Of a DNA stretch of 64,000 nt, positions 60,990 through 64,000 are shown piece after piece (position 1 is the stretch's first letter; every line of letters begins with the position of its first letter). The DNA is from Humulus lupulus (taxonomy: Eukaryota; Streptophyta; Magnoliopsida; Rosales; Cannabaceae), in NCBI RefSeq assembly GCF_963169125.1, contig NC_084795.1:264177042-264241041 (forward strand), given 5' to 3'. The notes under the pieces are model-generated. The model was given only the letters and a program-made list of their open reading frames with translations. It was not told the DNA's origin and made no database searches. The translations under genes were made by a program, and so were the position numbers.

Positions 60990-62672
60990 ATGAGGTCCAT
61001 GCCCTTTTCCAAGGCTTTCTTCCTGGTCCTCGCCCATGGCTTCTCTTCTGCTTCAGCTCATGCAGGGAAGCTTTCAAGGTTTCCAGACCTTCCTCATGTT
61101 CATTCCAAGTACAAACATAGAGTGATTCAAGAAGCTCAAAAGGCCTTTATTGATTACCTTCACACCACCAGGTCATTGCCTTTCACCTTCGCCGAGCACA
61201 TTGCCAAAAACTCCATTTTTTCTCTCTGCAACCTTATAAAGAAGATCGATTCCTTCTATGTTTCCACTTTCTCCAGAAGCTTCAGTAAGCTCCTCAGGTA
61301 TCAACCCATCAACGAATTTGAATTTTTTTTTGAAAGCATAGGCATAGATCACGATGAAGTTCCTCGATTTTTGCCTGACAAGTTCTTGTTTTCGGAAGAT
61401 GGGTCGGTCTTGAATGTTTCTTTTGTTCTTTCTGGATTTGGGTTTCCATGGAATACTTTGGGGAGGCTGTATAAGGAGGAGGTTTCGATTTTTAGTCAGG
61501 GTACTGCTCAGATAACTTCTAGGCTTCGTGGGTTTAAAGAGTATGGGTTTTGTAATCTCTCAGTAGTTGGTATTTGTCTAGCTTTCCCTCACTTGCTGAG
61601 TATGGAAGGTCAGTTGGGTGGTGATATCGATGCACTATTTGATGATTTGAAAAGGGTTTACGTAGAATTGAATATGGGGTGTTTTGTTGAGGGAAATGTG
61701 GATGGTTGGTATGAGGTTTGTAGTAAAGTTAGGGTGTTTTATGATTTGGGTTGTGAGAAGGGGAAGGTAGGGGAGTGGATTTGTAGGAGGAAAGAACTTT
61801 TCCTTGAATGTCCAAATGATGTTTTACTCCAAAAAGTTGATTACTTCTGTAAATTTGGGGTTAAAATGGAGTGTGTGGGTTGGTTTCTTCTTAAGAATCC
61901 AAAAGTTTTGAATCTTGACTTGGAAACACCAGTGATATCAGTGTTAAGATTGTTGGAACATTTTGGATTGAACACTAAAAAATTGCAAGAGGTTAGTCAA
62001 AATTACAATCATGTGTTGGGAAGAAATAAAATGGCTAATTTACCGCAAGTGATGAGGGCTTTGGATCTACACGAATGGTTTTTCAATAAGATTATGTATA
62101 CAAACAGTCGATTATTGGTTACTTACTCCATCAGTTGCCCTGACCAAGATATAGATGAAGAGTTCACAGATGCCTTGAAGGAGATTGAATCTTCAAGACT
62201 TCATGCTCATACGGCTAGTAAACTGGATTTCTTGAAACGAATTGGGTTTGGGGAAAATGCTTGGACTATAAAGGTCCTAAATCATTCGCACGGTACCAGT
62301 AGTGAGCTGCAAGAACGGTTTGATTGCCTTCTTGGCACAGGCATTTCATACTCAAAGCTATGTTTGATGATAAATATATCACCGAAGATCCTTAGTCAAA
62401 GTCCTGAAATATTAGAGAAAAAGGTGAACTTTTTGTGCCAGGAAATTGGGTCCTCTTTAGAAATACTTGATAGTTTTCCAAGATATTTGAATTTCCACTT
62501 GGAAAATCGGATTAAACGCAGACACAACTTTTTTGTTTGGCTTAGAGAGAATGGTTTATGTGCCAAAAACTACTCCATTTCAAGCATGGTTGCCACCAGT
62601 GAAAGAAACTTCATAGCACGCCTTTCTGGAATTCATCCAGCTGCTCCGAAACAGTATTTAGAGTGCTTCTAA
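60990..62672 (+). CDS. MTERF18: Mitochondrial mTERF-family protein, MTEF18/SHOT1-like
   Basis: An intronless frame of 560 codons. The N-terminus (MRSMPFSKAFFLVLAHGFSSASAHAGK) is basic, Ser/Ala-rich and free of acidic residues, as in a mitochondrial targeting peptide. A second Met at residue 4 is possible. The body carries degenerate mTERF repeats from about residue 130. The C-terminal stretch (SKLDFLKRIGFGENAWTIKV, LQERFDCLLGTGISYSKLC, ISPKILSQSPEILEKKVNFL) and the IHPAAPKQYLE end match my memory of plant MTEF18, known in Arabidopsis as SHOT1 (about 558 residues), whose loss improves heat tolerance. Such proteins bind organellar nucleic acid. No damage was seen. Confidence 0.9.
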   Translation: MRSMPFSKAFFLVLAHGFSSASAHAGKLSRFPDLPHVHSKYKHRVIQEAQKAFIDYLHTTRSLPFTFAEHIAKNSIFSLCNLIKKIDSFYVSTFSRSFSKLLRYQPINEFEFFFESIGIDHDEVPRFLPDKFLFSEDGSVLNVSFVLSGFGFPWNTLGRLYKEEVSIFSQGTAQITSRLRGFKEYGFCNLSVVGICLAFPHLLSMEGQLGGDIDALFDDLKRVYVELNMGCFVEGNVDGWYEVCSKVRVFYDLGCEKGKVGEWICRRKELFLECPNDVLLQKVDYFCKFGVKMECVGWFLLKNPKVLNLDLETPVISVLRLLEHFGLNTKKLQEVSQNYNHVLGRNKMANLPQVMRALDLHEWFFNKIMYTNSRLLVTYSISCPDQDIDEEFTDALKEIESSRLHAHTASKLDFLKRIGFGENAWTIKVLNHSHGTSSELQERFDCLLGTGISYSKLCLMINISPKILSQSPEILEKKVNFLCQEIGSSLEILDSFPRYLNFHLENRIKRRHNFFVWLRENGLCAKNYSISSMVATSERNFIARLSGIHPAAPKQYLECF

Positions 62673-63714
62673 ACATTCTAAATTTCTAATACAAAAGGAC
62701 CCATTAACAATTTATTGGAAGTTGTTGTACAGACTAAGATGTTGAATCTGATAATTGGCTTATTACCCACTGGTACTTCTTCAATATCATTGTCACTCAA
62801 GTCCAAAAAAATTAAGCTTGGTGAGATTACCAATGGCTGGTGGTATTGAACCAGTGAGACTGTTGTTGTTGAGGTTGAAGACAGTGAACTGGTCTAGTGC
62901 TCTATTCAGGTCAAGGTGAAGACTTATTATCTTCTATTTATCATCTGAAGATGCTGATACTGAATTTGTTTTCCTTCTAAGAATGGTGAATAGGGCAGGA
63001 ATTGGATATCATTTGTTATGATGGCTCAGATTTACTTCTTTGTTCTATTTTGTACATTCATGTTGTACATAATATATCTGGAAAAGGGCCTTTGCTTTGT
63101 GCAAATAAATTATTTGTTCAAGTGGTAACTTCTTCTTCTCAACCTCTAAACATGTTTGCAAATATTAGTGCAGCATGAGCAAGGGTGTTTGATATCTATG
63201 ACAAAGTTTGAGGTGGGGAAATAATACCAAAAATATTATATTCTTTCAAAATTCATCTTTAATTATCATGGATTTGTTTGAATTTGGAAAAAAATTCAAA
63301 TCTGTTTAGGAAGAAAAAAGTGAAAAAGATGTTAAAAATTTAACAGAAGCCAAATTTTGAGGTTGGGAAAAGTATAAAAAATGCCAGTCAGATAGGGGAA
63401 TTTTACTTGGCAAATTTACTTGAAAAGCTAGTGGATATAAAGTAGTATATACGGCAATTATAATTTTTTTTTTAATTTTTTCTTATTAATACAACTTTAT
63501 TATGTTTATATTTTTAATAATACTAGATAATTCCCTTTCTATTATTTTTAGAATTTATTAATTATTTTTATTACATTTGTATTATTGTTATATAAATTTC
63601 AAATAAATAAACAATATTATCTATAAAAGAATGACATAAACATATTCTTGTATCTAAAAATTAATATGGATTCACTGTATAGTTGGTAGATAAACATGCG
63701 GAAAAAGCAGGCGA
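62673..63714. other. 3' flank of the mTERF gene and AT-rich spacer
   Basis: It probably begins with the mTERF 3' untranslated region (possible AATAAA-like signal GCAAATAAATTA near 63102). After 63440 the sequence is strongly AT-rich with no gene. Confidence 0.45.
62735..62930 (-). pseudogene. Leucine-rich-repeat gene fragment
   Basis: The minus strand encodes FTVFNLNNNSLTGSIPPAIG followed by NLTKLNFFGLE, a plant-type extracellular LRR unit (LxxLxLxxNxLxGxIPxxIGNLxxL). A frame change follows and only a second damaged unit is seen. It resembles LRR receptor-like proteins or kinases. No start, signal peptide or further repeats remain. Confidence 0.6.
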
Positions 63715-64000
63715 GTAAAATATCTAGCTGTTATCCCCATTTCTTGCATGGGCTCGGGGCCTTCGTCTTGGCCCACTGTCAGGGGGCCAGCTCAGCACGC
63801 GGGCTCGGCCCAAGGTCTCTTGGTATGGAGAGTGCCCATGGGGAAGGGTATGGACCGGAGACTCAAGACTGGGCCCATTGGAGGGGTCCGGGATGTCCCT
63901 CCGGGTCCGTCCTCAGCGAGGATAGTCCGGGCGGCGCGCAGAGCATTCCAACCGCTGCGGCCTACGCGTCCCTATCCCGGACTACTGACGCAGTCCGGGC
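63715..64000. other. GC-rich sequence at the right edge, probably part of another repeat
   Basis: Base composition changes abruptly from AT-rich to strongly GC-rich. Words such as GTCCGGG and its inverse CCCGGAC, and GGGCTCGG, recur several times. No frame with a recognisable domain is visible. A GC-rich LTR or DNA-transposon end is the likely explanation, but only 286 bases are present. Confidence 0.4.

Noticed and set aside
1..64000. tRNA, rRNA or organelle-derived insertions
   Set aside because: No cloverleaf-like or conserved rRNA or organelle gene sequence was recognised by reading; only the tRNA-complementary primer site at 53280-53291 was seen.

Overview
This window is nuclear DNA from a flowering plant, most likely a dicot with a repeat-rich genome. 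The reasons are spliced genes, an intact plant single-copy gene at each of two places, and plant-specific transposon families. The LTR style recalls Rosales such as Cannabaceae, but that is a weak guess. Only two ordinary host genes are visible. One is a MOS2-like G-patch/KOW protein (minus strand, 16755-18260). The other is an intronless mitochondrial-type mTERF protein resembling MTEF18/SHOT1 (plus strand, 60990-62672). Almost everything else is transposable elements, many nested in one another.

Region 1 (1-6873) holds Ty3/gypsy debris: an LTR fragment, a decayed integrase with its 3' LTR, and a solo Ty1/copia LTR inside that LTR. Region 2 (about 6874-16219) is a Mutator-like element (MULE) with inverted ends of roughly 0.7-0.8 kb. 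It carries two convergent genes: a MuDR-type transposase (plus) and a spliced DUF1985/Ulp1 (C48) cysteine-protease gene (minus). This is the architecture of the known Kaonashi-type MULEs. Its introns, intergenic spacer and inverted ends are filled with an unusual short repeat, GGTACGAT and variants at about 11-bp spacing. The repeat always reads in the sense direction of the gene that carries it and is almost absent from exons. This is the most striking signal in the window.

Region 3 (16220-22232) contains the MOS2-like gene, AT-rich DNA and a solo LTR. Region 4 (about 22233-60713) can be read as one old Tat-lineage Ty3/gypsy element on the minus strand. It is about 12-13 kb after removing insertions. 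From right to left it has 5' LTR, gag, protease, RT, RNase H, integrase, then an antisense (plus-strand) gene with its own TATA box, a polypurine tract and the 3' LTR. Later insertions blew it up to about 38 kb: four solo LTRs at separate sites (one with a further solo LTR inside it), a nearly intact 9.6-kb chromovirus (45592-55196) and an L1-type LINE (about 55850-60306). Several of these insertions can be delimited to the base by 5-bp target-site duplications.

Region 5 (60714-64000) has the mTERF gene, a leucine-rich-repeat gene fragment, and a sharply GC-rich sequence entering at the right edge. No tRNA, rRNA, CRISPR or bacterial-type features were found. The coding parts of all mobile elements carry stops or frameshifts, so none looks fully autonomous. 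The transposase and the chromovirus are only lightly damaged.
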